Origin: Paenibacillus sp. FSL W8-0186
Lineage (GTDB): Bacteria > Bacillota > Bacilli > Paenibacillales > Paenibacillaceae
NCBI RefSeq assembly: GCF_037969765.1
Contig: NZ_CP150207.1
Location: 3,651,001-3,715,000 of the forward strand
Length of the DNA: 64,000 bases
Reading direction: 5' to 3'
Shown here: positions 37,862-45,787 of the stretch, piece after piece
How the letters are laid out: each line of letters opens with the position of its first letter
How positions within the stretch are numbered: position 1 is the first letter of the stretch
Translations under genes and position numbers: made by a program
Notes under the pieces: model-generated
What the model was told of the DNA's origin: nothing
Database searches by the model: none
Seen by the model: only the letters and a program-made list of their open reading frames with translations

Positions 37862-38856
37862 GACGACTGCGCCTCCTTCGCCATCGGATGCAGGTCCCAG
37901 CACCGTGCAGTATGCGTGTCGCTAAACACGGTCGCTTCTGGATCGATCCGTTCACAAATCTTCATCGCCTGATCGCAGCGGGCTGCAAACGGGCAGCCTA
38001 GCGGCGGCTTAATCAAATCGGGCGGAGTGCCGATAATCGGAATAAGCGGCTCGCTTTTCTTCTGGTCGAGGCGCGGCATGGAACGAAGCAGTCCCTTGGT
38101 GTAGGGATGCTGAGGATTTTTGAAAATCTCCCATTTGGTCCCGGTTTCCACCACTTCCCCGGCATACATAACGATTACGCGATCGCACATGCCTGCTACG
38201 ACGCCGAGGTCGTGTGTAATCAGAATGATTGATGTTCCAAGACGCTGCTGCATGTCCTTCATAACATCCATAATTTGCGCTTGTATCGTCACGTCTAGGG
38301 CGGTCGTCGGCTCATCGGCAATCAGCAGGGCTGGCCGGCAAGCGAGCGCAATCGCGATCATCGCGCGTTGACGCATCCCTCCGGAAAATTCATGAGGATA
38401 TTGATTAAAGCGGGCTTCCGCGTTTTTGATTCCTACAAGCTTCAGCATTTCAATCGCTTGGTCCTTAGCTTCAGCCGCTGACATATTCTGATGTTTGATT
38501 AACACTTCAGTAATTTGCTTGCCGACTTTAATCGTCGGATTCAAAGAGGTCATCGGGTCCTGAAAGATCATGCCTATGTCTTTACCGCGAATAGCTTCCA
38601 TTTCCTTATTGCTTTTCTTGAGCAAATTCTGTCCTTGGAACAGGATCTCGCCTTGCTTAATGATCGATGGAGGGGACGGGATCAGGCGCATGACTGTCTG
38701 AGCCGTGACGCTCTTACCACTGCCCGATTCGCCGACGATAGCAACCGTTTCCCCTTTTCCTATTTCAAAGTTCATGCCACGAACGGCTTTTACTTCTCCG
38801 CCTTTAACCTGGAAGGATACATGCAAATCCTTAACTTGTAAAATCGGTTCCATCAT
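37858..38856 (-). CDS. oppD: Oligopeptide ABC transporter ATP-binding protein OppD
   Basis: Partner ATPase of OppF. The 332-residue protein has Walker A GESGSGKSV, signature SGGMRQRAMIAIAL, Walker B LIADEPTTALD, and the C-terminal region with PGCPFAARCDQAMKIC-like cysteines (here PLGCPFAARCDQAMKIC). AGGAGG precedes the paired ATG ATG start; the second ATG at 38853 has better spacing (7 nt). It lies 8 nt after oppC. Confidence 0.95.
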   Translation of the reverse strand: MMEPILQVKDLHVSFQVKGGEVKAVRGMNFEIGKGETVAIVGESGSGKSVTAQTVMRLIPSPPSIIKQGEILFQGQNLLKKSNKEMEAIRGKDIGMIFQDPMTSLNPTIKVGKQITEVLIKHQNMSAAEAKDQAIEMLKLVGIKNAEARFNQYPHEFSGGMRQRAMIAIALACRPALLIADEPTTALDVTIQAQIMDVMKDMQQRLGTSIILITHDLGVVAGMCDRVIVMYAGEVVETGTKWEIFKNPQHPYTKGLLRSMPRLDQKKSEPLIPIIGTPPDLIKPPLGCPFAARCDQAMKICERIDPEATVFSDTHTARCWDLHPMAKEAQSS

Positions 38857-38864
38857 TCCACCTC

Positions 38865-39815
38865 CTATTTCTTCAGTTTAGGGTCCAGCGCGTCGCGAAG
38901 ACCGTCGCCGAATATGTTAAACGACAGCATGGTTAAGCTGATTAGAATGGCTGGGAACAGCATCCGCCAAGGGTAGTACAGCCAGCCGGTAAGCGCGTCA
39001 CTGATCATTGAACCGAGAGATGCGATTGGCGCTTGCACGCCAAGTCCAAGGAAGCTAAGAAACGCTTCGGCGAAAATGGCATTCGGAACAGATAGAGTCA
39101 CAGTAACAATAATCGGTCCTACAGCGTTCGGGAGCAAGTGACGGAATAGCAGGCGTCCCGATCCTGCGCCCATAGAACGGGAAGCAAGTACAAATTCGCG
39201 GCTTTTGAGCTGCATAATTTCACCGCGTACAATCCAGGACATATTGATCCATCCGGTAATCGTCAGAGCCAAAATAATCGTGCCCAGACTCGGCTCCATA
39301 ACGACAAGAAGGAGAATGGTTACCAGAAGGTAAGGGATGGAATACAAAATCTCCGAAAACTTATTCATGATTTCATCCACACGGCCACCAAAATAACCCA
39401 TGATACCGCCGTAAATAACGCCAATCAGCAAGTCGATACAAGCAGCGGCCAAACCTACGACCAGGGAAATTCTCGCCCCCATCCAGGTACGAACGAACAT
39501 GTCGCGCCCGAGGTCATCGGTTCCGAACCAATGCTCCGCAGACGGCGGCGAATTAGTATTCAGATAATCATTAGAATAATAGTTATATTCTGAAATCCAT
39601 GGTCCAACAATAGCCGCTAGAGTGATTAACAGCAGCATGAGCAAGGCTCCCATCGCCAGCTTGTTGCTGCGCAAGCGATACCATGCATCTTTCCAAGCTG
39701 AAATACTTTCACGCTGAATGACTTCCGCTTCCTTCTCGTCCGTGCCGATTTTACGGAAATCTTCCGGCTTCAGGTCAGCAGGGGCCGGCATTACTTTCAT
39801 CGGTTTTAAATCCAT
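38865..39815 (-). CDS. oppC: Oligopeptide ABC transporter permease OppC
   Basis: Inner-membrane permease with six transmembrane segments, 316 residues. It has the long cytoplasmic N-terminal region of OppC (about residues 1-55), then LAMGALLMLLLITLAAIVGPW as the first segment, and the ATPase-contact EAA loop RSMGAGSGRLLFRHLLPN. It pairs with OppB, 3 nt upstream. Confidence 0.94.
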   Translation of the reverse strand: MDLKPMKVMPAPADLKPEDFRKIGTDEKEAEVIQRESISAWKDAWYRLRSNKLAMGALLMLLLITLAAIVGPWISEYNYYSNDYLNTNSPPSAEHWFGTDDLGRDMFVRTWMGARISLVVGLAAACIDLLIGVIYGGIMGYFGGRVDEIMNKFSEILYSIPYLLVTILLLVVMEPSLGTIILALTITGWINMSWIVRGEIMQLKSREFVLASRSMGAGSGRLLFRHLLPNAVGPIIVTVTLSVPNAIFAEAFLSFLGLGVQAPIASLGSMISDALTGWLYYPWRMLFPAILISLTMLSFNIFGDGLRDALDPKLKK

Positions 39816-39818
39816 CCG

Positions 39819-40751
39819 TTACCCCTCCTTTCCTTTGTTTAGTTTAATTCGGGGATCTACGAACATATATGCAATATCCGTAACAAACCGGGCCAGCATC
39901 AGTAGGATACCGTAGAAAATCGTAATGCCCATGATAACCGGATAATCGCGGACGCTTATCGCCTCAACGAACTGCTTACCAATACCGCCGATTCCGAAAA
40001 TCTGCTCGATGACGACGGAACCGGTGACGATATTCGCAGTCATTGGCCCTAAATAAGTAATAACCGGCATAATACCATTTCGAATAACGTGGCGGAACAA
40101 AATGGCCATCCAGCCGAGGCCCTTAGCTTTAGCCGTCTTGATATAATCAGCATGCAGCACCTCGAGCATGCTTGAACGGGTCAATCTCGCAATGAACGCG
40201 ATCGGCTGAGCTGTCAAAGCGGCAACCGGCAAAATATAGTACATCGGCCCATTAAAGCCCATCGTCGGCAGTAATTGAAGTTTTGAAGAAAAGACGTATT
40301 GAAGCAAAGTTGCAACAACAAAGCTGGGAACAGCAATGCCAAGCACCGCTAACACCATCGCCACGTTATCGATCAGCTTGCGATGATACAGCGCTGCCAG
40401 CATTCCGAGCAGTACGCCCACAATAACCGCTACGATGATGGCAACCAACCCGAGCTTCAATGAAGTCGAAAACGTCTGCCCAATGATGTCGGAGACATCC
40501 TGGTTGATCTTCTTCATCGAAATTCCGAAGTCCCCTTGGACGATATTCCCCAAATATTTTAAATATTGCTCATAAACGGGCCTATCCAAACCTAATTGTT
40601 CATACAGGCGCTCCTTAATCGCAGGCGGAACCTGTTTTTCCGAGGTTAGTGGATCCCCTGGAATTGCTTGCATCAGAAAGAAGGTGGCCGAGATTAGAAT
40701 GAACAATGAAACCAACATGTAGAAAAACTTATTGGCAATATAACGAACCAT
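39819..40751 (-). CDS. oppB: Oligopeptide ABC transporter permease OppB
   Basis: Permease with six transmembrane segments, 310 residues. Signature parts are QAIPGDPLT near residue 30, the conserved ARLTRSSMLEVLHADYIKTA, and the EAA-loop KAKGLGWMAILFRHVIRN. The ATG at 40751 has GGGGGTG upstream; the 19-codon extension is not used. A terminator separates it from oppA, so the permease genes likely depend on read-through. Confidence 0.94.
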   Translation of the reverse strand: MVRYIANKFFYMLVSLFILISATFFLMQAIPGDPLTSEKQVPPAIKERLYEQLGLDRPVYEQYLKYLGNIVQGDFGISMKKINQDVSDIIGQTFSTSLKLGLVAIIVAVIVGVLLGMLAALYHRKLIDNVAMVLAVLGIAVPSFVVATLLQYVFSSKLQLLPTMGFNGPMYYILPVAALTAQPIAFIARLTRSSMLEVLHADYIKTAKAKGLGWMAILFRHVIRNGIMPVITYLGPMTANIVTGSVVIEQIFGIGGIGKQFVEAISVRDYPVIMGITIFYGILLMLARFVTDIAYMFVDPRIKLNKGKEG

Positions 40752-40872
40752 GCCCGTTAGCACCCCCTTTGATAAATTTCGACATAAATCGATTTTAGGA
40801 TAATTCATTCACAATGTCTATTCAATATAATTGCCATAAGTACGCAATGCTTGGAAGTTTCCTGACCGCATA

Positions 40873-40916
40873 CAAAAAAACGGGATATATATGGAATACC
40901 CACATATATATCCCGG
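40873..40916 (-). terminator. Terminator between oppA and oppB
   Basis: A perfect 13-bp stem (CGGGATATATATG with CATATATATCCCG) is followed by seven T on the minus strand, just past the oppA stop. It should lower oppBCDF relative to the binding protein. Confidence 0.93.
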
Positions 40917-40931
40917 TGCAGCTATTCAAAA

Positions 40932-42632
40932 TTACTTACGCGCGTCGGTAATGTAAGCGCGAGTATAGTCGATCGCACCGCTGAAATCGAGCGATACGCC
41001 TTTAAGCCATGGTTTTTCCACCGCTACGTTTGTATAGTAGTAGATTGGCATAATTGCCATATTGTCCTTAACAAGGATTTCCTCAGCTTTTTTGAAGTTT
41101 TCGTTACGTTTTGTGTTATCTTCGATAGCCTTAGCTTCAGCGATCAGCTTGTCGAATTCTTCATTCTTAAAGCCGATATCGTTATTACCGCTGTTGGAAG
41201 TCCACAGGTCGATAAATGTCATCGGATCGTTATAGTCCGCGCTCCAACCAGCACGTGCCACTTGATAGTTCAAGTTTTTGCGGTTTTCGATAAATACGGC
41301 CCACTCTTGGTTTTCCGTTTTCACGTCAACGCCAAGGTTTTTCTTCCACATATCAGCTACGGCAAGAGCAATTTTCTTATGCGCTTCACTGGAGTTGTAA
41401 GTCAACGTGATATCAGGCAATTTCGTGTAGCCTTCTTCTTGCATACCTTCTTCAAGGAGTTTCTTGGCTTCTTCTACATTCTCGGTGAAGTAATCGTCTT
41501 TAACCTCAGTACGATATTCATCGTTCACCCCTGCGATACCTGGAGGAATGAAGCCGAATGCCGGAATTTGACCGCCAAGCGTTACTTTGTCGACGATAAT
41601 TTGACGATCGATCGCCATGGCGAATGCTTTACGGATTTTAGCGTTGTCAAACGGTTTAGCTGTAACGTTAAACTGGTAGTAATACGTACTTGCAATACCT
41701 TTTACTTTATATTCATCTTTCAATTCTTTTTGAACAATCGGAATTTGGTCGGTAGGAATTTCCCCGTTCGGATGTCCTGCACGATCCAATTCATTGTTTC
41801 TGTAACTGGTGATTTCAGTTGCTCCACTATTTACAAGGGACATCGTAATTTTGTTCAGCTTGATGTCGTCTTTGTCCCAATAATTTTCATTTTTAGTAAC
41901 TTCGATCGTTTGCCCTTTTATCCAAGTCGTCAAAGTAAACGGACCATTTACGATCATTTTGCTTGCGTCTACTGCCCATTTCGCATCATCTTTAACAGAT
42001 TGGTGGACAGGGTAGAAAGTATAGAAAGAAGTCAGACCAAGGAAGTATGGCGTCGGTGCATCCAGTTCAACTTCCAATGTGTAGTCATCAGTTGCCTTTA
42101 CACCAACTTGGCTGAAATCTGTAATTTTGCCTTCATTGTAAGCTTGAGCATTTTTCAGGTAGTACAATTGGTAAGCATAAGGTGCAGCCGGCTTTGTGTT
42201 CGGGCTAAGTACGCGCTCCCATGCGAACACGAAGTCATTAGCCGTTACAGGGTCGCCGTTGCTCCATTTTGCGTCTTTGCGCAGGTGGAACGTATATTTC
42301 GTACCGTCCACATCCCATTTTTCCGCCGCAGCAGGAACAGGTTGCCCGTGCTCATCCATACGAGCCAGACCTTCGTACATTGTTTTGAGGACAGTGTTAG
42401 CTTGGCTATCTTGCGCTTGGGCAGGGTCGAATGTTGGAGGCTCAGCGCTCAGATTAACTCTAAGCGTTTGATCCGCTGCCAATTTTTCCTCACCGCTGCT
42501 TGCATTCTCGGCAGGTGTATTGTTCTTGCCGCCATTAGAGGCGCCTTTGTCATTGGAACCGCAAGCAGCGAGCAATGTGCTGAGTGCCAAAACCAATGTC
42601 AAAAGAAGCAAGAGACTCTTATTCTTCTTCAT
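40932..42632 (-). CDS. oppA: Oligopeptide-binding lipoprotein OppA
   Basis: Surface-exposed substrate-binding protein. The 566-residue protein has a lipoprotein signal peptide ending LLAAC (Cys at about residue 24), a Gly/Asn-rich linker, and an SBP_bac_5 domain (about residues 60-555) with TYTFHLRKDAKWSNGDPVTANDFV. OppA proteins bring in signalling and nutrient peptides; in Bacillus this affects sporulation and competence. It is first in the opp operon with a strong promoter and its own terminator. Confidence 0.95.
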   Translation of the reverse strand: MKKNKSLLLLLTLVLALSTLLAACGSNDKGASNGGKNNTPAENASSGEEKLAADQTLRVNLSAEPPTFDPAQAQDSQANTVLKTMYEGLARMDEHGQPVPAAAEKWDVDGTKYTFHLRKDAKWSNGDPVTANDFVFAWERVLSPNTKPAAPYAYQLYYLKNAQAYNEGKITDFSQVGVKATDDYTLEVELDAPTPYFLGLTSFYTFYPVHQSVKDDAKWAVDASKMIVNGPFTLTTWIKGQTIEVTKNENYWDKDDIKLNKITMSLVNSGATEITSYRNNELDRAGHPNGEIPTDQIPIVQKELKDEYKVKGIASTYYYQFNVTAKPFDNAKIRKAFAMAIDRQIIVDKVTLGGQIPAFGFIPPGIAGVNDEYRTEVKDDYFTENVEEAKKLLEEGMQEEGYTKLPDITLTYNSSEAHKKIALAVADMWKKNLGVDVKTENQEWAVFIENRKNLNYQVARAGWSADYNDPMTFIDLWTSNSGNNDIGFKNEEFDKLIAEAKAIEDNTKRNENFKKAEEILVKDNMAIMPIYYYTNVAVEKPWLKGVSLDFSGAIDYTRAYITDARK

Positions 42633-42673
42633 CTAGCAATATCCCCCTTAAAATTTGTGGTATATGTTTTTAG

Positions 42674-42702
42674 ATTATACAACCAGCGGTCAAAAAATCC
42701 AA
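42674..42702 (-). promoter_or_regulatory. Sigma-A promoter of opp operon
   Basis: TTGGAT (42697-42702) and TATAAT (42674-42679) are 17 bp apart on the minus strand, about 42 nt upstream of oppA. The spacer contains TTTTGACCGC, which recurs upstream. Confidence 0.7.
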
Positions 42703-42707
42703 TACAT

Positions 42708-42720
42708 AATTTCAGAAATT
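42708..42720. promoter_or_regulatory. CodY-box-like palindrome upstream of opp
   Basis: AATTTCAGAAATT is a 13-bp palindrome just upstream of the opp -35. It matches 11 of 15 positions of the CodY motif AATTTTCWGAAAATT. CodY represses peptide uptake genes in several Firmicutes; the call is speculative. Confidence 0.35.
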
Positions 42721-42880
42721 GAACTATTGTTAATAAAATCCTTTGCATTTTCTTAACAAAATAGTCCTTTCTACATTATTGGCTTCTGCTTATGACATCA
42801 ATTTTGCCGCTTTTGACCGCCAAATGTGTCAGCTTGTTGTCAGCTTGTGTAAAGGCTCCATCACACGCGTTTATGTAGAC

Positions 42881-43264
42881 TCATGCTGTCCAAATATATG
42901 TAATAAAGCTGATTAGGAATAAGAGAACGTAAGCAACCCCCGTTCCGGCGAACGCGAGACGCCATACCGCACGAAGCAGCCGCTTGATATCCACTTTCCC
43001 TTTCAAGCGGTTTTGCGCGCCGCCGATAAGTCCGGCAGCAATGAGCAGAATCAGCACAATGAGGTAGAGTCCGAATCCGGATTTGAAAACGATGTTGAAC
43101 AGGGCTGCAGCCGCTAGAATGAAAAATAGCGTCGATACGTCCATTGCGAGCAGCAGCGCCGCTTTCTTATCTTTTTTCAAGTAAAGATGAATGAAATAGA
43201 CGAGCAAAAATGGAATGATTGGCACGATAGCGAGTAAGGTCAAAGTATCACTTAACAGACTCAT
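42881..43264 (-). CDS. DUF3397-family membrane protein
   Basis: A 127-residue integral membrane protein with four predicted transmembrane segments and the charged loop RLKGKVDIKRLLRAVWRLAF before the last one. DUF3397 proteins are widely conserved in Bacillales, with no known function. The ATG at 43264 has AGGAGGT 6 nt upstream. It follows panE and precedes the opp promoter. Confidence 0.8.
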   Translation of the reverse strand: MSLLSDTLTLLAIVPIIPFLLVYFIHLYLKKDKKAALLLAMDVSTLFFILAAAALFNIVFKSGFGLYLIVLILLIAAGLIGGAQNRLKGKVDIKRLLRAVWRLAFAGTGVAYVLLFLISFITYIWTA

Positions 43265-43331
43265 GGTTCCACCTCCTGCAAATATTTCAACAAATGGCAT
43301 TTCCTTATTTCATTTGCCACAGTTCGGTTAA

Positions 43332-44288
43332 TCACTTATGTAATCCGCGAACAAGCCGCCATAACAATTCGTGGCCGGGAGCCGAAACACCGGCCTGTTT
43401 GGCCATTTCTGCGAGCCGGCCGTTAATATAGTCGATTTCCGTCGGCGTTCCTTGCAGTACGTCCTTCAGCATCGAGGAAGTATTGCTCGCCGTCAAACGG
43501 CATATCTCCGCTACTAACTCGTAAGCATCCCCTTCGAAGGGAATGCCCCGGGCCGTGTATATCGCCGCCGCCTCATCGCAAAGCTGCTTCAGCAGCGCCC
43601 TGCGCTCTGCGGAATCCAATAGTTCCCCGTTGGGGATTCGCCAAATCGCGGTCAGCGGATTAATCACAGCATTAATAAGCAGTTTTCTATAAATTTCCCT
43701 ATCGATGTGTTTCGACAGAAGTGCGTAAAATCCTGCCATATTAAGGGCATCAATTAATTTTTCTGCGGCATTTTTTGAGTATAAATCCGCTGATTCGCCG
43801 ATCTGTTCTGCCATGCCGATCGTGGTCGTCCCCTGCCCAGAGCGGATGACCTGCCATGGGAAAGGACGCTTCGCTCCTTCGGTCGTAATAGCCGCATAAA
43901 TCGGGGTGGCTGGAAAACTTGCTGACAAATATTCCAAATGCCCGACTCCATTTTGAAAGCACAGGATATGCGTTTTAGGCCCAAGCAGTGGCTGCAGCTC
44001 TTTAACCAGGCTGCTGTAAATATGCCGTTGCTTCGTTACCAGCATAACCCAATCGGCATGTCCATCTGGCCGTGCCAAGCGGGCGGCATCTTGCAGTGGA
44101 TGGGCGGCCGAAACTGCAATAACGGCTGGAGAGCTTCCTTCTCCTTCCTGCAAAACGATACCCTTCTGAACTAGCAGCTCGGCCTGCTCCGCCGTTCTTG
44201 TCCAAAACCGGACCCCTTGACCAGAAGCAGCCAGTTTGCTTCCAAAGAGCAAACCGAGTGCGCCCGATCCAACGATCTCGAATTTCAT
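43332..44288 (-). CDS. panE: 2-dehydropantoate 2-reductase
   Basis: Reduces ketopantoate to pantoate with NADPH, on the way to pantothenate and CoA. The 318-residue protein opens KFEIVGSGALGLLFGSKLA (Rossmann Gly motif) and has the ketopantoate C-domain with KLLINAVINPLTAIW and TEIDYINGRLAEMA. The ATG at 44288 has GGTGGAG just upstream. It occupies the same place as ylbQ in B. subtilis, between rsfA and the bshC side of the cluster. Some organisms have two such genes. Confidence 0.9.
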   Translation of the reverse strand: MKFEIVGSGALGLLFGSKLAASGQGVRFWTRTAEQAELLVQKGIVLQEGEGSSPAVIAVSAAHPLQDAARLARPDGHADWVMLVTKQRHIYSSLVKELQPLLGPKTHILCFQNGVGHLEYLSASFPATPIYAAITTEGAKRPFPWQVIRSGQGTTTIGMAEQIGESADLYSKNAAEKLIDALNMAGFYALLSKHIDREIYRKLLINAVINPLTAIWRIPNGELLDSAERRALLKQLCDEAAAIYTARGIPFEGDAYELVAEICRLTASNTSSMLKDVLQGTPTEIDYINGRLAEMAKQAGVSAPGHELLWRLVRGLHK

Positions 44289-44349
44289 CCTCTCCACCCT
44301 TTCCGCATTTCTGTTATTTCCTTTATACCAGACCTCGTCCCCACAACAC

Positions 44350-44384
44350 AAAGAAATTCCGGCATTAAAATACCGGAATTTCTC
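44350..44384 (-). terminator. Terminator after rsfA
   Basis: AGAAATTCCGG pairs perfectly with CCGGAATTTCT on both strands. The tail is moderately T-rich (TTTGTGTTG on the minus strand). Confidence 0.7.
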
Positions 44385-44403
44385 AATTTAGAGCTTAAAG
44401 GTG

Positions 44404-45057
44404 TTATTCGATTCGCTCCAGGTTGCCGTTTGCATCCATTTTGAATCTCGTCTTTAACTCTTCATCCTCTTCATTCAGAAATGCAAGCCGCCGCGCCCGG
44501 TCCATGATTTGAATCAGCGCTTTGTAATCATCGTTTACCACCCTGTAATCGGTCTGTACTTCGTTGACCTGATCCGACAAACGCTCTTTCTCTTCGCGCA
44601 GCACGGCCAGCTCTTCATCCTTCTCACGAAGCTCTTTCTCAAGCTGCTTTACATATCGGTTCGTTTCCTGAACCGTATTCTTCCACCCCCGCAAAAACCG
44701 GATAACTGCATCGATGGAAATCGTTTCTTCCGTAACCCCTTCACTTTTATAGAGTCCTTCTTCCAGATCTACAGAAGCCAAGGAAGCGATCGAGGTTTGG
44801 CTGGCGATCGATCCCTGCTTTTTCATATAGTTCCGTTTCTGCCGCTGCGCCTTGGCAATGCCAATAGCCGCTTCGTACTTTTTACGGACACAGCTGTTCC
44901 AGCGGAAACCGCAAGCTGCTGCCGTTCTCCCAATTCGTTCCCCCACCTCTTCAAACGCAGTCAGTTGGGTGCTCCCTTCGCGGATATGGCGCAAGGTTAC
45001 CTCGGCCAGGATCAAGTCGTCCTCCGCGCTCCATGCATCTTGTCTCACAGCTGTCAT
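44404..45057 (-). CDS. rsfA: RsfA-type prespore regulator
   Basis: Forespore-specific transcription regulator that adjusts the sigma-F regulon in Bacillus. The 217-residue protein has an N-terminal SANT/Myb-like domain (WSAEDDLILAEVTLRHIREG, then GRTAAACGFRWNSCVRKKY, residues 8-65), then a coiled coil (about 120-185). The ATG at 45057 has AGGAGG 10 nt upstream. Place next to panE matches B. subtilis ylbO-ylbQ. A candidate sigma-F-type promoter lies about 135 nt upstream. Confidence 0.88.
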   Translation of the reverse strand: MTAVRQDAWSAEDDLILAEVTLRHIREGSTQLTAFEEVGERIGRTAAACGFRWNSCVRKKYEAAIGIAKAQRQKRNYMKKQGSIASQTSIASLASVDLEEGLYKSEGVTEETISIDAVIRFLRGWKNTVQETNRYVKQLEKELREKDEELAVLREEKERLSDQVNEVQTDYRVVNDDYKALIQIMDRARRLAFLNEEDEELKTRFKMDANGNLERIE

Positions 45058-45192
45058 GCTATAAAAACCTCCTAACGACATCCTAATATAACCGTCTTCC
45101 GGGCACGATTCCGGGCCGGTGTAATCGGTAAAAAAGCTTCATATTCCATCCTATGCCTCTCATAGAGTTCATAGAATCTATTTGATACTATT

Positions 45193-45222
45193 TTGTATGT
45201 CCAAAATAAAGGGCTGTCATAC
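45193..45222 (-). promoter_or_regulatory. Candidate sigma-F-type promoter of rsfA
   Basis: On the minus strand GTATG (45218-45222) and GGACATACAA (45193-45202) are 15 bp apart, close to GYATA-N15-GGNNANANTR with mismatches at the last -35 base and the -10 T. Otherwise the 348-nt rsfA-DUF2626 gap shows only the divergent promoter below. Confidence 0.35.
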
Positions 45223-45325
45223 CTCGTTCGATAAAATGTGAAAAATTCTTAATCCGTAAAAAACAATACTCCATAACATGAATCACTTGTCCGGGAATCA
45301 ATCGTTAATCTTTGGTGACTTTTCG

Positions 45326-45354
45326 TTTACAGTTGTTAGGGTTACGGGTATAAT
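45326..45354 (+). promoter_or_regulatory. Sigma-A promoter of DUF2626 gene
   Basis: TTTACA (45326-45331) and TATAAT (45349-45354) are 17 bp apart on the plus strand, 51 nt before the GTG start. Confidence 0.75.
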
Positions 45355-45405
45355 GAGGTATAGAAAATTGGATGTCGCCGATACATACGAAAGGGGGACT
45401 TATTT

Positions 45406-45642
45406 GTGGCACGCATGTACCGCGTCCTTGGCTTCTTCACATTAACCATTGGACTTATGGCCTTTGCCGGTAACCATATCGAAATGGCCCTGCTATTTTT
45501 CCTGCAAACGGCTTTTTTCGTCATCTTTGGTTACTTGAAGTTTACGGAGAGAACGTATATCCTGCTGTTCTGGGGATACATGATCGTCGCTTTTACGGGC
45601 TTCAGTTACTGGACGATCTTCCAGATGGGACTGCCTCTCTAA
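45406..45642 (+). CDS. DUF2626-family membrane protein
   Basis: A 78-residue protein with three hydrophobic helices and an aromatic-rich end (SYWTIFQMGLPL). It matches the small DUF2626 family of Bacillales, of unknown function. The start is a GTG with AAAGGGGG 8 nt upstream, and it has its own promoter and terminator. Confidence 0.85.
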   Translation: MARMYRVLGFFTLTIGLMAFAGNHIEMALLFFLQTAFFVIFGYLKFTERTYILLFWGYMIVAFTGFSYWTIFQMGLPL

Positions 45643-45687
45643 TCCATAGGTGTGCTGAACGAGTAGGATTAACTCACTCTTTCAATC

Positions 45688-45722
45688 AAGGGCGATTCGG
45701 CCAAGGCCGAGTCGCCTTTTTC
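45688..45722 (+). terminator. Terminator after DUF2626 gene
   Basis: A 12-bp stem (GGCGATTCGGCC with GGCCGAGTCGCC, one G-U) around an AA loop, followed by TTTTTC on the plus strand. Confidence 0.95.
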
Positions 45723-45787
45723 ATTAAGACTATTTCTTGTCCTGATATCATATATATTTATAGACCAACCCAAGGAGAGGAACGCTC

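Noticed and set aside
41262..42722. A 486-codon open frame on the plus strand
   Set aside because: It lies wholly opposite oppA, has no family features, and oppA has a lipobox, promoter and terminator.
42829..42855. Short tandem repeat TCAGCTTGTTG / TCAGCTTGTG
   Set aside because: Two imperfect copies of about 10 bp can arise by chance and match no known element.
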